NCBI GenBank assembly: GCA_015143295.1
Contig: CM026568.1
Location: 33,178,441 to 33,242,440, forward strand
Length of the DNA stretch: 64,000 nucleotides
Direction: 5' to 3'
Source of the DNA: Tetracentron sinense
Taxonomy: Eukaryota > Streptophyta > Magnoliopsida > Trochodendrales > Trochodendraceae
Shown here: one piece after another, positions 1 through 12,641 of the stretch
Layout: each line of letters begins with the position of its first letter
Numbering within the stretch: position 1 is the stretch's first letter
Position numbers and translations under genes: made by a program
Notes under the pieces: generated by a model
Databases searched by the model: none
Told to the model about the DNA's origin: nothing
The model's input: the letters and a program-made list of their open reading frames with translations, nothing else

Positions 1-393
1 ACTTCGCCAACCCAAAAATTTACAAATAAAACATGATTTTTTTTAAAAATAGCCGTTTTTTGTTACTTAGGGCAGGACATATATGAAATGTGTTCACCTA
101 TCTTCATTAGCACCACCTATTACTAGAACATCTTTATGGTCCACAGGATAAGAACCTTACATTTCCTCACTTTAGATCACACATATGTACAAATACATAC
201 AAACATGATGGTGAAGATACTAAAGAAGAAACGGCACGTGTAGAACATATGTAGGGGGAGGAGATCCACTATTACATGTTTCCAGCCCAAGTGATCTCCT
301 ATGCCAATAATTAACATGATCAAATGCCCATACATATTCTTTATAGACCTTTTACTTGACTACTCCTCATAACCAATGCAGTAGGGAATATAG
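1..393. other. No gene seen
   Basis: This AT-rich stretch lies downstream (in minus-strand terms) of the doubtful gene that ends at 394. I see no open frame with convincing composition and no recognisable repeat ends. It could hold the 3' untranslated region of that gene. Confidence 0.4.
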
Positions 394-1522
394 TTATGAT
401 CGTTCAATCAAGTCATTAGGAGACCTTATGGGTGCAAACCAATTAAATGAAGGATCAAAATTTCTGGATGTGTGCACCGGTATGCCTGCGATTTGATCAA
501 AGAATAATAATAAAACATCCAGTGGTATCAATGAAAAAAAAGCACTGACGCTTCGAAAGAAATTGGAGAAAAGATCGATATTCGAAATAGCAGACAAGTA
601 TTTCTACTACCTAACTTATATCCCAAAGGAATAATCTCTCACCATGTTGGGTCTCTGAATGATCTTTGACAACAGTATGCAACTTGTCCAGCTTTCTAAC
701 AGCATAAAAGGATGGATCTTTATTGTTTTCTCCATTGTGTCATCACCCACACATAGCTGAGCATTGTTTGAAATGGAAAACGTAACAAAGCGTTATTTGA
801 GGGATTTTAGTATCTGGAGTAAAAAGTGCCCATATTGTGTCAATTAAAGTCCAACATAATATTTTACCACTGCAGTTTGGAAATGCTCTGGTTGTGAATG
901 AAAACATTTATCAACTGTAGGTTGCAATTCTTTAAGCCCGTTCCTGAGAAGATGCATAAAGCATTATAAATTGAGAAGGATGAAAGCAAGAAATCATGTG
1001 GTATCAAAATACTGTAAACATGGATTAGAAGCATGTTAGCAAGAAACAACAATTCTTTACGACTTTAAGTTGAAGCATGATTAACACCACCAGCAACCCA
1101 TATAGCTACACATTATCAAAATGTATATATATATATTTTTTTGGAACTCGGGATGTCCCCAACCCTTTGGGGTCAGGACTAATCCCCGAGGGTGCGACTA
1201 AATCCAAAATATCTGCAAGCCCATGTAGTAGATATCCTTAATTCTTAACTAAGAAACGATTAAACCCATCTACTTAATTCAACCAAAACCCTATTTTCCA
1301 AATAATTTATGATTTAACATTGATTAAAGTAGATGAAACTAAAATAAAAGGAAACGAAGCCATTCCACAACCAGTTCATCCATCTACTATCGTGGAAACC
1401 CAATCCAAATAATAAAACAACTTTCTATGGTAGGGAAAGATAGATACCTGCGAATAATTTGGAGATGCATTTGAATGAAACCTTGACACTGCATGATTTC
1501 TTGATAAGCGTCGGAGTTTCAT
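394..1522 (-). pseudogene. Possible small multi-exon gene or its remnant, unrecognised
   Basis: I do not recognise this protein, but several exon-like pieces lie in order on the minus strand. Exon 1 (1522-1448) begins with ATG, encodes 25 residues starting MKLRRLSRNHAVSRFHS and ends at a CAG/GT donor. The Arg/Ser/His-rich, acid-poor start resembles a mitochondrial presequence. A second piece (943-868) sits between a CTCAG acceptor and a GT donor and reads NGLKELQPTVDKCFH onward. A third piece (about 718-643) reads DPSFYAVRKLDKLHTVV onward. The last exon (485-394), after GCAG, reads IPVHTSRNFDPSFNW and ends DLIERS then TAA. The last two pieces join in phase. The first three do not join cleanly, so an exon is missed or the locus is decayed. 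A dispersed repeat at about 1137-1330 interrupts the first intron. Function is unknown; the exons are inferred, not proven. Confidence 0.33.
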
Positions 1523-4058
1523 AGCGCCCTGACCGTTGGAGTTGGATCCCTCTCCCGCCAAACAGGTTTTATGCAATAGCAATGGAAAAATGAGAAACAT
1601 CAAGTTTTGGTTGGGTGGGAACTGGGAAGTAATGGGAGGAGCAGTGATTAGCGGACCCATGGGTCCCCAACTTATCTTACACCCGTGTCCTTGTGTCCCT
1701 TTTAACACCTCCTTAATCCCTTGGTTAAGTTTAAGAAAATTAAAGCCCAGATTTAATTTGGAAGGTTGGATTGGTTAACCATAAGGGTGAGTGAATCTTA
1801 ATCACATTTTGTCATTTGTTTAAAAGTAGGGTTGAACCAATGAGGACCGTCCATTTCGTTATATAATGTCTGGTCCGTTAGGGAATGCTCTTCAGCCCGT
1901 CTTTTATCCGAAGGGCAATGCAAGGTCCATTTTATTTTCATCCATTTTTCTCTTTGTAAAGAAGATATTAAAAATTAAATAGTTAAAAATTAAAAAAAAT
2001 GATGGGCCAACAAAAAATTGTTACATTTCTTTTGGTAGCCTTGTTCTTTTTTTTTTTTTTTGGTATTGTTAATAAAAAAGAAAAAGTGAATGAAAATGAA
2101 AGTGCATACACTATGATATTAAACTATGAGCCACTTTCCCAATGATTTGTTGAGCTCATCCACTATGATGGTTTGAACATGTTTAATAAAGCTTCGATGA
2201 CAACATTTAGTAACAAGAAATGAATTAGTGCAAGATGAACCCAAGCATTCAAATTGCCTTAGAAGGCTCATAAAAGCCCAATAGCAAGAATTCAATTTTT
2301 TTCCAATTTCACTTTAGTACAACAGGTGTCGTTGCTACCCCTGGAACAAGTTAAGAAAAACTTTTAAAAGATGAAGTTATGGTGTCAACCGATTCTAAAG
2401 ATAATAAGGAAAATGACCAAGACAGATGTTGTAACTACAGTGAGAGGTTAGAAGTTTACAACTGGAGCTAGCATTTCTCTTGTTGCCGGTGTTGAATGTT
2501 TGGACTGCTTGCAATATTTTAAAACCCGATCGGATGTTGAGCAGACTGTAGTGGACTGAGCCAATCCAGTTGAGTTTCTGGAAGCCAATTTAAGAGTTTC
2601 TAGGGTATAAGAAAACCAGAGTAAGCTGTAGTTTTGCTATTTTTCGGCAAGAAGTGACCTAACCTCTCTCTGTCCTTAGTGCACAGACCCAATCAGTCCG
2701 CCTAGAACCCATCGGATCGAGCGTTCGGGTGGTTTCATTGCGTGGGTCACCGGCTAATTCCAATCACAATATATGTGGTAGTTGTGCCTCAAACCCTTTA
2801 AAGGCCATTAGCCCAACTAGCGGTGGCTATGTGTCAACCCATTATGGGCTGTCACTAATTTCCATGCAAAGCTCCCTTTAACGGCACGGCCTTGGCTTGT
2901 CTCTGGCGAAGCCAGAAAGGGCTTATGTCGGGGTTCCATACATTGTGCGACAGTTGGCAAAAGCACGGCCCTGCCTTGCCAATGGCCTCGGGATTTCGTT
3001 AGCATGCAATTAATGTTGACGACTAAATCATCACATTTGTTAAACACGTGTGCTAAAAGTTTGTTTTGGCAGGTGTATATTCTTAACGGCTTTTAATCGG
3101 CGGTGATTTGGTGCATGATGCACCTGCCGCCCCCCAAAAGCTTTTTAGGATTTAGATGGTAAAAAATGTTTGGCCATCCAAATATCGTTAGTTGGCAGTA
3201 GGGGTCGCAATTGGACTCGACTGGCCGAAGCCTGATTGTTTAGCATGAAGTTTGGGTGGGCTGAGTTTTTCTTACCTTGGACTAGGTTGAGTTTGAACAA
3301 GATTATAGGGACAAAGTAAATATTGGGTTGAGCTTGGGTTGCCCTTAACTCAACCCGAATTTAGCTCAACCTTAACTAAATATTTTTATATATAGTATAT
3401 ATAGAGAAAAGGTTCACGACCTAATCTCATTCTCTTTCGATTGGAATTGATGTCCTTTATATGGAGAAACTATTTTTGTGTATGATATTTAAGAATGTTA
3501 CTAAGTTACTAGTGATATATATATTTTTAAAATTTAATCCTAGCCTTATTTATCAAAGGTTTCAAAATCAAGTCTTTTGTTAATAGACAAACACTTCCAA
3601 GAGCTGATTACTTAAAAGAATTAGGTACCAAGAATATTGATGGTTTGAGGGAAAGTTAATAAGTAACAATAGGAGAACTCATCCCGAACTTGGCTCGCAT
3701 TCTGCTTACTTTGGGCCAGCCCAAATTGGGTCCGAAGTCCGATATTATTTGCGAACCGAGTTTGGACTGAGAATGGGCTTGGCTAGGCTGAGCTTGGGCT
3801 AAGTTTTTGAACTTTGGGCTGAGCTTCAGCTATACCCGACCCAACCCAGCCCGGCCTCGTGATGGCTTGCGATGAGGATCCTTCCCTCATTAATGCATGA
3901 TCGGAGGTAGGCAATCTATCATGATTCAGAGAAAGCTATGCCGTGCTTTCTTCATGTGCTTGATTTTCAGAATTTTAGTAATGAATATAAACTTCCATGA
4001 TTTCTTACACAGTGCTTGATTTCAGAAATCAAGTAAATGAAAATTTTAAGGTATTGGC
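1523..4058. other. Intergenic, repeat-derived
   Basis: No coding exon could be supported. About 1690-1795 matches dispersed repeats also present near 15430-15520. About 2885-2965 is a fragment of the MITE family seen complete at 45052 and 58550. About 3200-3850 is a degenerate stretch rich in gggttgagcttgggtt-like words, a common sign of decayed plant repeats. Confidence 0.5.
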
Positions 4059-4676
4059 CTAAGTAACCAGAGCATGGAGCTGGAGCGGGAGCGAGAGTGC
4101 GAGAGCGTCAAATTTCAATTTAGGATAGGGTCGAGAGCGCCTCCGGAGCGCCGATATATATAATTGTAATATTTTTTTTATAAAAAAACAAAGATATTTT
4201 TAAATTTCAAGAATTAGTGAATCTTAATCATAATTAATAAGAATTAAAAGAAATATATGTTGACCATTGGGTTCGATTGATTTCTCTGATTGAACTAAGA
4301 GAGTTCAACTGCAATTGGTGTGATTCTTCAAATTTGTAGCGTTAAAAAGCAAAACGGAAGACAAGTTGTACATTTATAAAAAAAAAAATTGATGAAAAGA
4401 GTGAAAAGACTATGTGGTCAGACATTAAATGCTCTATTGATGAGTTTGTACTCATCTCAGTGATAGAAATGACGACAGCAGAGCATGCCTTTAAGGCTTT
4501 TAATGTTAAAAAAACAGCTGAAATGCAAAAGCAAATGAAACCGCCGCTCCACTTAATTGAAACCGGCGCTCTTGCACAATTGCAACCGCACTCCCACGAC
4601 GATTTCGCTCTTAAACCATGAGAGCAAGGTTTGAGAGCGGGAGCGGTAAGGGGAATAGGCGGTTTGGGTTACTAAG
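4059..4676. mobile_element. Non-autonomous hAT-type element with 8-bp target duplication
   Basis: The element is 618 bp and is flanked by a perfect 8-bp direct repeat, GTATTGGC, at 4051-4058 and 4677-4684. Its ends form short imperfect inverted repeats: CTAAGTAACC on the left and CTTAGTAACC read inward from the right. An 8-bp duplication and short TIRs are the hallmark of hAT transposons. The subterminal regions are GC-rich with repeated GGAGCGGGAGCGAGAG-like and GCGCTC words, in contrast to the AT-rich core, and probably correspond to transposase-binding sites. No transposase coding sequence is visible, so the element must be mobilised in trans. The small open frames inside it look fortuitous. 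Confidence 0.82.
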
Positions 4677-5106
4677 GTATTGGCATTATGCCAAGAGTTG
4701 AGCAAAGATGCAGGCCCTTTGCATTGGCCAGTGACTTTTGCAGTTATTTTGCCACATAGCAATGATACTAGTGAGACCACTCATAAAATCGGAAAAGTTC
4801 ACCAAGTCAATTCATTCGGTTGATGGTTAGTTGGTTACTGATTGTTCCAAAGAATCATAGCAATCTGAAGGGCGTGCCTAGTGGTATTCATGATACATAA
4901 TCTAACGGAGAAACTACAGGCCATTGATGCTGGTATCAATAATGACTGGTTAATGTTATGGTCCCACACACAAAACAGAAACCCTGAGTTGATCATACAT
5001 TGACACGGGGAATATTTTATTTTGGTAAGAGTATATATAACACCTAACACACACGCAAACACACGCAATCAGACTTAAGGTAATTACTAAGGTGCTAGAA
5101 GGGTGA

Positions 5107-5266
5107 GTCCAAGCAACCACTCTAAAAGAACCTGCCTAATGGCCCCTTGTATACTCCAAGCAACCATTCTAAATGGACCTGACTAATGAAGGGTTGATGG
5201 CCCCTTGTATACTCCAAGCAACCATTCTAAATGGACCTAACTAATGAAGGGTTGATGGCCCCTTAT
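5107..5266. repeat. Tandem repeat, about 60-bp unit, 2.6 copies
   Basis: The word CAAGCAACCATTCTAAATGG recurs with a spacing of about 60 bp, together with the flanking phrase GATGGCCCCTTGTATACT. The last two units are nearly identical and the first is more diverged. Confidence 0.85.
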
Positions 5267-5374
5267 ACAACCCTTGCGAGGCGAAGTAGGTGTAATTGTA
5301 TGGACTACACGGGGGATGTTTGTACTTCCTAATTTTTAAGGAAATAAAAGATATAACAATAGATAAAAACTCAG

Positions 5375-5545
5375 TACTTTTGTCTTTTACCATATCTTAA
5401 GAGGTGCAAAATTGTAGGTGTGTGTGATTACTTTTGTCTTTCCCATATCTTAAGTGCTTCAAAATTGTAATTGTAGGTGTGTGTTTGAGTACTTTTGTCT
5501 TTCCCATATCTTAAGTGCTTCAAAATTGTAGGTGTGTGTGGTTGG
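5375..5545. repeat. Tandem repeat, about 60-70-bp unit, three copies
   Basis: TACTTTTGTCTTTCCCATAT followed by TTAAGTGCTTCAAAATTGTA and a GTGTGTG tract occurs three times. The middle copy carries a small internal duplication (ATTGTAATTGTAGG), so the spacing is uneven. Confidence 0.85.
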
Positions 5546-7450
5546 CATGGTGTGTATGAATTGTTTACCTCAAACCAAAAAAAATGTGTTTATATTATAT
5601 TATATATAAAAAATAAAAGGATAAATCTTGAGATAATTCTGGCCTCAACTGAAAATCTAAAGCTGAGGGGAACTTATTTATTATTTCTAAACATAAAGCA
5701 TTGAGTTTTTTTTTATAGAGATCTATTATGAACAGGAGCTCTGGTTGAACGGGGCAGCTAAAAATTGCCTTTGATAGGGGTGCTTTGGGAATTACAAAAG
5801 AAAATTTTAGTTGACTAAAATACCCTTATTTTATATTTGTAATTACAAAACAATCCCTATCATAAAACAAAATTTTGATTGCTCCAATTATCTCTTCAAC
5901 TGGAGCTGATGATCAAAGTTAATCTCGTTTTGATAATGAATAGAATGAAAAAGAATATATAATTATTCATCACGCCATCATCACTTAGTGTTAAAGCAAG
6001 GATAGGATAGGTGTCGTTCTATGGCTTAAGGCAAGGCCTACTTGTGTTCATTTCTGGCCAAGAGTAAGAATGCCGAAGAGTAGGGCTAGCACGGCTCTTT
6101 TTAATTAAGGCAATTCTTTGAAGCTTGCATGCCTAAAAGTTTACTGGCCATTCCACTAAAATCCAGGTCTCTATTTCTGAGTGTTTTAGGGGGTGGGCCT
6201 CCTTTTGGAGATTTTTCTTAATTTTCGCTCAGCCAGAACCGACCTACGTACCTACCATAATAAAACAGAAAAGGAGAACGACTCCTTTGGCATTTAGTTT
6301 TCCCTTCTTCGTAAGATAGATGATATGATTGATTACCATATGAACTGGTCAGGACCACAAATATTTCTCTGTTTTATTACTTTAATTTTATTTTATTTTT
6401 CTTTGAGCACCGAGACACATACACTTTCTTTCCAAGGAAATTACACAGAGGTTGTGTATCAATTGTCAGTGTGGTCACTTTACACGATCAAAACATTGTT
6501 TCTAGTCTCAGCCATGAAAATTGTTATCTGAGATTGATATACAAGTATGCTTTTGAATAGAGCAATCTTATACCGCACTGACAGGTTGCATACCATACCT
6601 TACTGTGGTGGTGATTTGGCCGTAAGTTTGGAACAAGAAATGTATGTATAAGAGAAAGGTATGTATCCATTTGATGACGATCAAATCTCAATTCATCCAA
6701 GTCTTGCATGGGAATCGACCATCAAAAAAGAATTTATTGGAGACAACTTGCAACCTTTTTTTTTGTTTTAGTGTAGTCGCCATTTATTTAGATTAGTAGT
6801 GTAGATTGAGAGTTAGGTTAGTATAAAATGTGAGCCGCTCAACCGTCATACCCGACATACTTTAATTCAACTTATTGGTTCACTCTAATAAATAACAAAT
6901 TTTCTTTATAATGTAAAAAAAAAAAATATTAATTTAATGTTAAAAATTATTCTTTTATTTAAGTGGACCAGCAGCCTGCCTGCTGTAACCCAGTGACTAC
7001 AAGAAGGGCTGCTGACCATCTTCTCTCGCTTACAGGCGTTTTAATTCGAAGATGGACGGACATAACAAAACAAAAGCCCTTGTCCTTAATTCATTTCATA
7101 CCGTAGACGAGCCAGGCTGCCAAACCATCAACCAGCAACCAACTCTTAACATCATATTATTAATAAATAATATCATTCGTACATTTCATATATCAGAATC
7201 TCTTGGTATATACAGCTACATCGGCCCAACATACTTTTTTGGGGGTCCCACATTAACCTAAAAATTACATAAAAGCCAAAATGAAGTAATGAAAACCAGC
7301 ACCACATACCACAAGCCTTGTGGTGTTGTTGCCTTAAACCAAACATGAAAGTAATGAAAACCAAAGCCAACCCCCGAATCATTTCAATCCACCACCACCA
7401 CTACCTCTTATATAGTAAGCGAAATATTATAAAAATAATAATATTTGGAA
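5546..7450. other. Intergenic, no gene seen
   Basis: Low-complexity AT-rich DNA lies downstream of the BT gene (which is on the minus strand, stop at 7453-7451). I found no exon with good splice context and no clear transposon ends. The part nearest 7450 probably includes the BT 3' untranslated region. Confidence 0.4.
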
Positions 7451-10330
7451 TTACTGTTGTAATTTGAAGCTTCTAATTCCATGATCATAAGTGGCCTCTC
7501 TTGGTTCCTCTTCCCTCTTCCTCTTGGGCAAAGACAAGGAAGATATGGCTTTAGCAGATACAACTTTCCTCACAAGTAGGCTCCACCTCCTATCATCTCC
7601 CTTACTCTCTTGTTGTTGCCCTCTCAATTTGAACTGCCTGCTGTCACATACCCAACATCAACAAAGATATGGTAAGATTCTCAACACCTCCAAAAGACTA
7701 GAAAAAAGATACATCATATCAACCCACCATATTCACCGTCAAATGTGGTGGGCGACCCAGAATCCACCACCCACTTGGTCCACATCTGGACCCTACCATC
7801 ATGATATTTTTTGAAGCACTGGTAAAAGATAAGATGGGGGCATGTATTCCACCTTATTTTCCGACCCCAGACTACCACTACTTTTTTTAAAGATATTTTA
7901 TGTCATAAATTTAGAAGAAAGTGAAATCTCCTTTGCCTTTCTCATTCTCTGAACAAGACCTAACTGACGCTTTGCAAGTCAACTTCATGCCCGTCTGGGT
8001 GGTTGCATTAATTGATGTATCTGTTGTGATTTTGATCACATCGTGGACGGAGATTCTTACTACTTACGACAGCTAAAAATCGACCACTGATAAAGAATTC
8101 AACGGTGCATATTTCCCTCCTCTACAGCTATACAGTGCAGAAGGCTTTGTACGTGATAGGGACCAACCAACAACAACGGAGAGGATTTTATTAGCCCACT
8201 CTCCCCTGTTGCACTCTCCTCCTTTCGGGGCAAGAAGGATATTTGTATTTGTGGTTTGGCACTTGGGCCTAAAATATCTTTTTGTGTCGTTATCCCCAAA
8301 AGGGAGAGTAGTCTAATAATAGGAGAGTGGGAATAGTACTTCCCCGTTTTCACTGGTCTGTACCAACAGTACTTATACACATGGTCTGATGTCAGCACCA
8401 AATGGTTAGAAGTAAAAGTACCTGCACAGAGGAACCCTGCAGGAATCAGGTTGGTCGCAGATGGAGGAGTGAAGCCGGAGGAGTTGCCACATCCGGTTGC
8501 ACCGGGAGCAACCTCCGTTAACTCTCTTCTTACACGTAGCAAAGTGTCGTATCAGGAGCTGGAGACCGTGGCAAGTTGAAAACTTATTACAGGGTTCCTT
8601 TTTCTTGGTGGGCTCCTTATCGTATGGACCCACGCTCGTGCACCCCTCCGTACATATGTGTTCCAGGCACTCCATTGCTTCGCTTAGCTCCAAATACAGA
8701 TTCTGCTCCTCTCTGTTTCTACACATTCGCTTCTGCCTCTGTTTTTTTTTTTACAGAAATTTAACACATTAGTTTCACCACTTATAATATAAAACAAATG
8801 AAATTAATAAGAATAAAAAAGAAAGAGTTTTGCTAGTGGGATTACCCTTTCGGCTTCATCAAGGAATTGTAGGATCTCGAGCTCAAGCCGAAGGTCGTGA
8901 TTTTGCAAGAACTTCCAGGCTTCTGTCTTCTCGACGGCCTTGAATTCCTTTGACAATAACTTCATACATTTAATGTAGAGATCCGGTGCATCGCAGAGCC
9001 TCGCGAGTTGAAGCACGTCCACCACATTCTCTACTGTCAGCCGTCCAGCTAACACTTTTGTGCATCTTTGCTTCAGTTGGGGTACCAAGAATACGTGGGA
9101 CAGCGCCAGTAGATGAATCCCATATCTCTCCATTTCTTCTTCAGTGCATCTGCAGTCAAGAGATGCATTTTCGTTATTTCAGTAATTCCAGTTTCGGAGA
9201 AATGAGAAGGTGAATTTAGAATTAGTGGCTGGTGGTGATCCTCTCGGAAAATACAGAACTGGACTAAAATGTCCTCATTCATCATCTACAGGGGTGTTTT
9301 CGGAAACAAGAAAGGGAAACATCTGGACAGACTGGACCGACAAAAAAAGTATGCCACGTGTAAGCAGAGGAAGTAGGACGGCGGCTTTTCGTCCTCACGT
9401 GTTTTTTGTTTTCTCTTTCTTTTATGGAAATTGAGGGAAAAATGCTAAACGGAGAGGTTCTAACTTGCGCTTAGATTCTCTTACAATTAACCAGAACCAA
9501 AAGATCTTGGCCGTTGATATATTTACCGGAAAGACATAGATCCCGAATCCATGGTTCAGATAATCTGGATCTGGTAAAAGAGAGAAACAGCTAGCGCATT
9601 TTAATTGAATCTGCAAAACTGTTAAAGCTAGCTCGTTTGGTAACTGACCGTGAGGAATAGAGGAATCGAACAAACGCGATTACCGCATCGCAGGGAACGC
9701 CAAGAACGGGAACAATCTTTTCAGAACTCCGATGCTTTCGAGGCCGATCTATAATATTCTCCAACACAGGTGAAACCGAAGCCTTCAATTTCAGAAACAG
9801 AACAAAAAAAAAAAAGGAGAAAAGAAGATCAGATTAGTAAATCATTTCAAAGACGGAATAATCTGATTCTATAATCGCAGAAGATACTGATTCAGATTGA
9901 AATCCCTTTTTTTTTTTTAACTCGGAAAAATATTCAGCAAGAGAAGACGAAAAGCAGAGCAAATCATCATAAATTACGTCGCTTCTTCTCAAATCAATTC
10001 ATCTCCAAATTCCATTAAAAAAAAAAAAACCGGAAAGCAGAACAGCAAATAAAATAAGATCGAACTTCTTCTTCTTCTTCGTTGAACACGAATTTCCTCA
10101 ATCGGCACACAAAAGAAAACCCAAAACTCGACAAGAACAAAAAAGTTCTGATTAAATACCAGAACGCTTGAATGCACGGGGATGCGTAGTCCACCAGAAG
10201 TGAGGATTCGAACGTCAGCTACCGGCATTTCCCCGTAACTTTGATCAGTTCCGGCCATTCCCCCTCGAAGTCCGTACAAATCGGACGGAAAATTGATCGG
10301 AGAGATGGTCATAATTTTGTTTTCTTCCAT
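7451..10330 (-). CDS. BT2-like: BTB/POZ and TAZ domain-containing protein, BT1/BT2 type (five exons)
   Basis: This scaffold couples a BTB domain, which binds Cullin3 or bromodomain partners, to a zinc-binding TAZ domain. In Arabidopsis BT1-BT5 act in nucleus and cytosol in gametophyte development, nitrate, sugar and auxin responses. Exons: 10330-10160, 9782-9649, 9149-8846, 8738-8422 and 7637-7451, all with GT/AG borders and matching phases, giving 370 residues (family about 360-370). BTB spans about residues 35-135 (DVRILTSGGLRIPVHSSVLA, PVLENIID, GIHLLALSHV). A BACK-like helix set follows to about 200 (VDVLQLARLCDAPDLYIKCM). TAZ spans about 214-312 with its Cys/His ligands (HICTEGC, CNKFSTCHG, HFATCKKR, GCSRCNRM, HSSICDQPDSCRVPLC). 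The basic C-terminus (RRWSLLVRKVVSAKA, then SLSLPKRKRE) fits the known calmodulin-binding segment and a nuclear signal. Residues ahead of BTB vary in the family. BT1 versus BT2 assignment is open. Confidence 0.96.
8188..8337. mobile_element. Foldback MITE in BT intron 4
   Basis: The left arm reads AGCCCACTCTCC then GTTGCACTCTCCTCC. The right arm reads GGGAGAGTAG then AGGAGAGTGGG, so the arms are imperfect inverted complements. A related copy lies at 22008-22136. It sits in the 784-bp intron between the TAZ exon and the last exon and leaves the splice sites intact. Exact ends and the target duplication are not clear. Confidence 0.6.
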
Positions 10331-10382
10331 TTGAGAGAGTCGATCGAGTTCTTCGTATTACGCTTGTGAGGTTGCTGTCTCG

Positions 10383-10390
10383 TTTTTATA
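10383..10390 (-). promoter_or_regulatory. Candidate TATA box of the BT gene
   Basis: Read on the minus strand, TATAAAAA lies about 53 bp upstream of the BT start codon (10330). That would place transcription start near 10350-10360 and give a very short leader. It is plausible, but it is based on position and motif only. Confidence 0.4.
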
Positions 10391-11648
10391 GACAGAAGAA
10401 GAGGAGAGAACGAGACTAAAAATAAGTAAATAAACAAGTGGAAAGGTCTAGGAACTTTCCTTATCGTTCCATGAAATTAATTGAGATTAATTTTATATTT
10501 AAACTGAAATTAATTTCCAATTTTGACCTTATCTTTCTTTAGGCTTCTTTTCTTCTATTATTTAATGCTGGCGTGGAAGATAAACTGCCTCGTCAGCGAT
10601 GGGTAAGGCCGATTTATTTTTTAATGGGCCTCGGTCACAAAAGGCCGAGTTTAATAAAAGCGGCTTTTGGTGTGCGGAAGCGCCTCTCACACAGTCTGAC
10701 GTGTAACTCGTTCTAATCCTTTCAGCTGTATAATCACGTCCACTCGGGATCGGATTTGATCCGGCTCTCGCAATACCAAAATGATCCGGCATAGGATCAG
10801 CATCTGTCATGTGGCAATAAAAAAGGAGATGAGTCATTTTATTTTTTTTCCCTTTTTTTTTATTTCTCTCCATTTGATATCTTCTCCCTTTTTATATAGT
10901 CATTCGTCCGAAGTTGAACTTAGGCAGGATGATTTTGATCTAACAAGAGCCAAATCTAATCCGATACCCGTCCACTCAGACAACAACCTATGATATTTCA
11001 CAGACTCTAATCGGTGAGTCCTGGTTTTCTGTGGCGCTTGCAATAAAAGTTGTGCAAGCACAACAGTTCGGGTGTTTAGTCCTTTTTTTTTAATTAAAAA
11101 ATAAAAAGAAAAAAGGATTTTGCTAGCCTCGGTCGCAAATCTTCCAAAGACACGGCTGAGCCATCCAAATGTCAAACATTCTTTGAATTTTATTTTTTAA
11201 ACCATTAAAATAATAAAATACCCCCATGTGTTAGGCCCGAAGATTTTGAAATAAATGTGGTTGGGGCTAGCACTCCTCAAGGAAAAAAGCTAGTCAGTCG
11301 CAAGTTTGCAGAGTCTTTAGATGATGAGCCTAAGGGTGGCTACGGCCGTGTTTGGACTTAAATTTGGGTGGCTTTTGAGTAGGCCCGGCCCTCAGTCCGA
11401 TACATTTACCGAACTCGATCGATTGCCACCCGTAGACGAGACTTTGAAAAAAAATTAAAATTGAGATTGTGGCTAGCACTCCTCTTTTTTAAATACTCGG
11501 GATCTTCTATGTTAAGTCTCATTCGGTAAAAACACGTGTTCAAAGTTTTCAGTTCTCTTATAATACTCGGATCCTATATTGTTAAGTTTGTTGTGTCCGA
11601 TTGCTTTAGGGCGTTCCATTAATTAGAGTCAACGAATAATAAAAATAA
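10391..11648. other. Upstream region of BT, no gene seen
   Basis: This holds the presumed BT promoter and then repeat-like DNA. Short open frames near 10560-11175 have no protein-like composition and no splice partners. Related words ATCTAATCCGATACCCG and GATCGGATTTGATCCGG near 10750-10970 suggest a decayed inverted repeat. Confidence 0.4.
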
Positions 11649-11821
11649 GGATAAAGCTTATGAGACTCCCTTAGGGTCGAGACCACCGAGACCATGTTTT
11701 AAGAGTATGAGATTTCGGGTGGAGCCTATCATGTAAAATGGATCTTACCTAAAATCTCATACTCTTAGAACATGGTCTCGGTGGTCTCAACCCTAAGGAA
11801 GTCTCAGTAGCAAAGTCCTAT
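11649..11821. mobile_element. Foldback MITE, copy 1 of a three-copy family
   Basis: Left arm: GGATAAAGCTTATGAGACTC, then CTTAGGGTCGAGACCACC. Right arm: GGTGGTCTCAACCCTAAGG, then GTCTCAGTAGCAAAGTCCTA. The arms pair over most of about 170 bp, with a small loop around a palindromic GAGTATGAGATTT / AAATCTCATACTC core. Relatives lie at 13817 and 13977. It is non-coding and likely a hairpin-forming MITE. Confidence 0.78.
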
Positions 11822-12136
11822 AAACAAATACTAGCTTCAATCACACATTTCCAAGCTAGCTCTTAGATGGTAGTGACAAGGGTTGCTACTATCATATGTT
11901 ACCTTGAGAATTGGTATAAACAAATAACCCTTTCTTTTTAAAACCTTTTGAATGGATAGCAACGCTACCTATTGCACCAACCTTAAGAATTTGGGGAAAA
12001 AAATTAAATTGTACAATTGCACCCACCTTGAGTTCTTTTTAAAGGTTAAAACGGTCTGCATAAAATTTTAACATCGGTTAAGTAGTTATGGATGGAAATC
12101 AAACCTAAGATAGATTTTTTTGTTTTTGTAAAAAAA

Positions 12137-12173
<37 letters not shown>

Positions 12174-12641
12174 ACTAGTAAAAGTGCGCGTGCCTTGCAC
12201 CTATAATTTTTTCATTATTAAAATATAATTTAGAAAAAATATATAATATATAATATATTTTTATTAGACGTCACGTTACTCTCTTTATATTAAATAATGT
12301 TTTTAATATAATATTATATTTTATATAAATATAATTGATTAATTAAATTTAATATTTCTTATATTACTTTAAATTTAATATTAGAAAAATTATTTATCTT
12401 TTCTTGGTTGTTCCCCGGTTGCCAAAAATGAATTTCTACGGTCTTTCTCATAAGAGTCGATCAATCGGGGTGTGGAGATTATAGGAAGATACTATTCATG
12501 GGTGTCTTCCCTAAAATATGATAGAGTTCTAAACCAACTCTCCTTTTTGAGAAACTCTTTTTATATAGAAATAGAATTCTTCTCTAACATATGGTAAAGT
12601 ACTAACCCGATTCTCCTTTTAGGATTCTTTTCTAATATTTT
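11822..12641. other. Intergenic, AT-rich, no gene seen
   Basis: No exon or transposon end could be supported apart from the (TA)n run listed separately. About 12480-12610 repeats a phrase around AACTCTCCTTTTTGAGAAAC / ATTCTCCTTTTAGGATTC in a loose tandem fashion. Confidence 0.35.
12141..12169. repeat. (TA)n microsatellite
   Basis: An uninterrupted TA dinucleotide run of 14 units, ending in TATATATG. Confidence 0.95.

Noticed and set aside
5107-5545. Short direct repeats considered as a CRISPR-like array
   Set aside because: The repeats are head-to-tail tandem units without distinct spacers, in a eukaryotic genome.
8497-8772. Plus-strand open frames of 62-91 codons
   Set aside because: Antisense to BT exon 4, whose TAZ-domain frame is clear.
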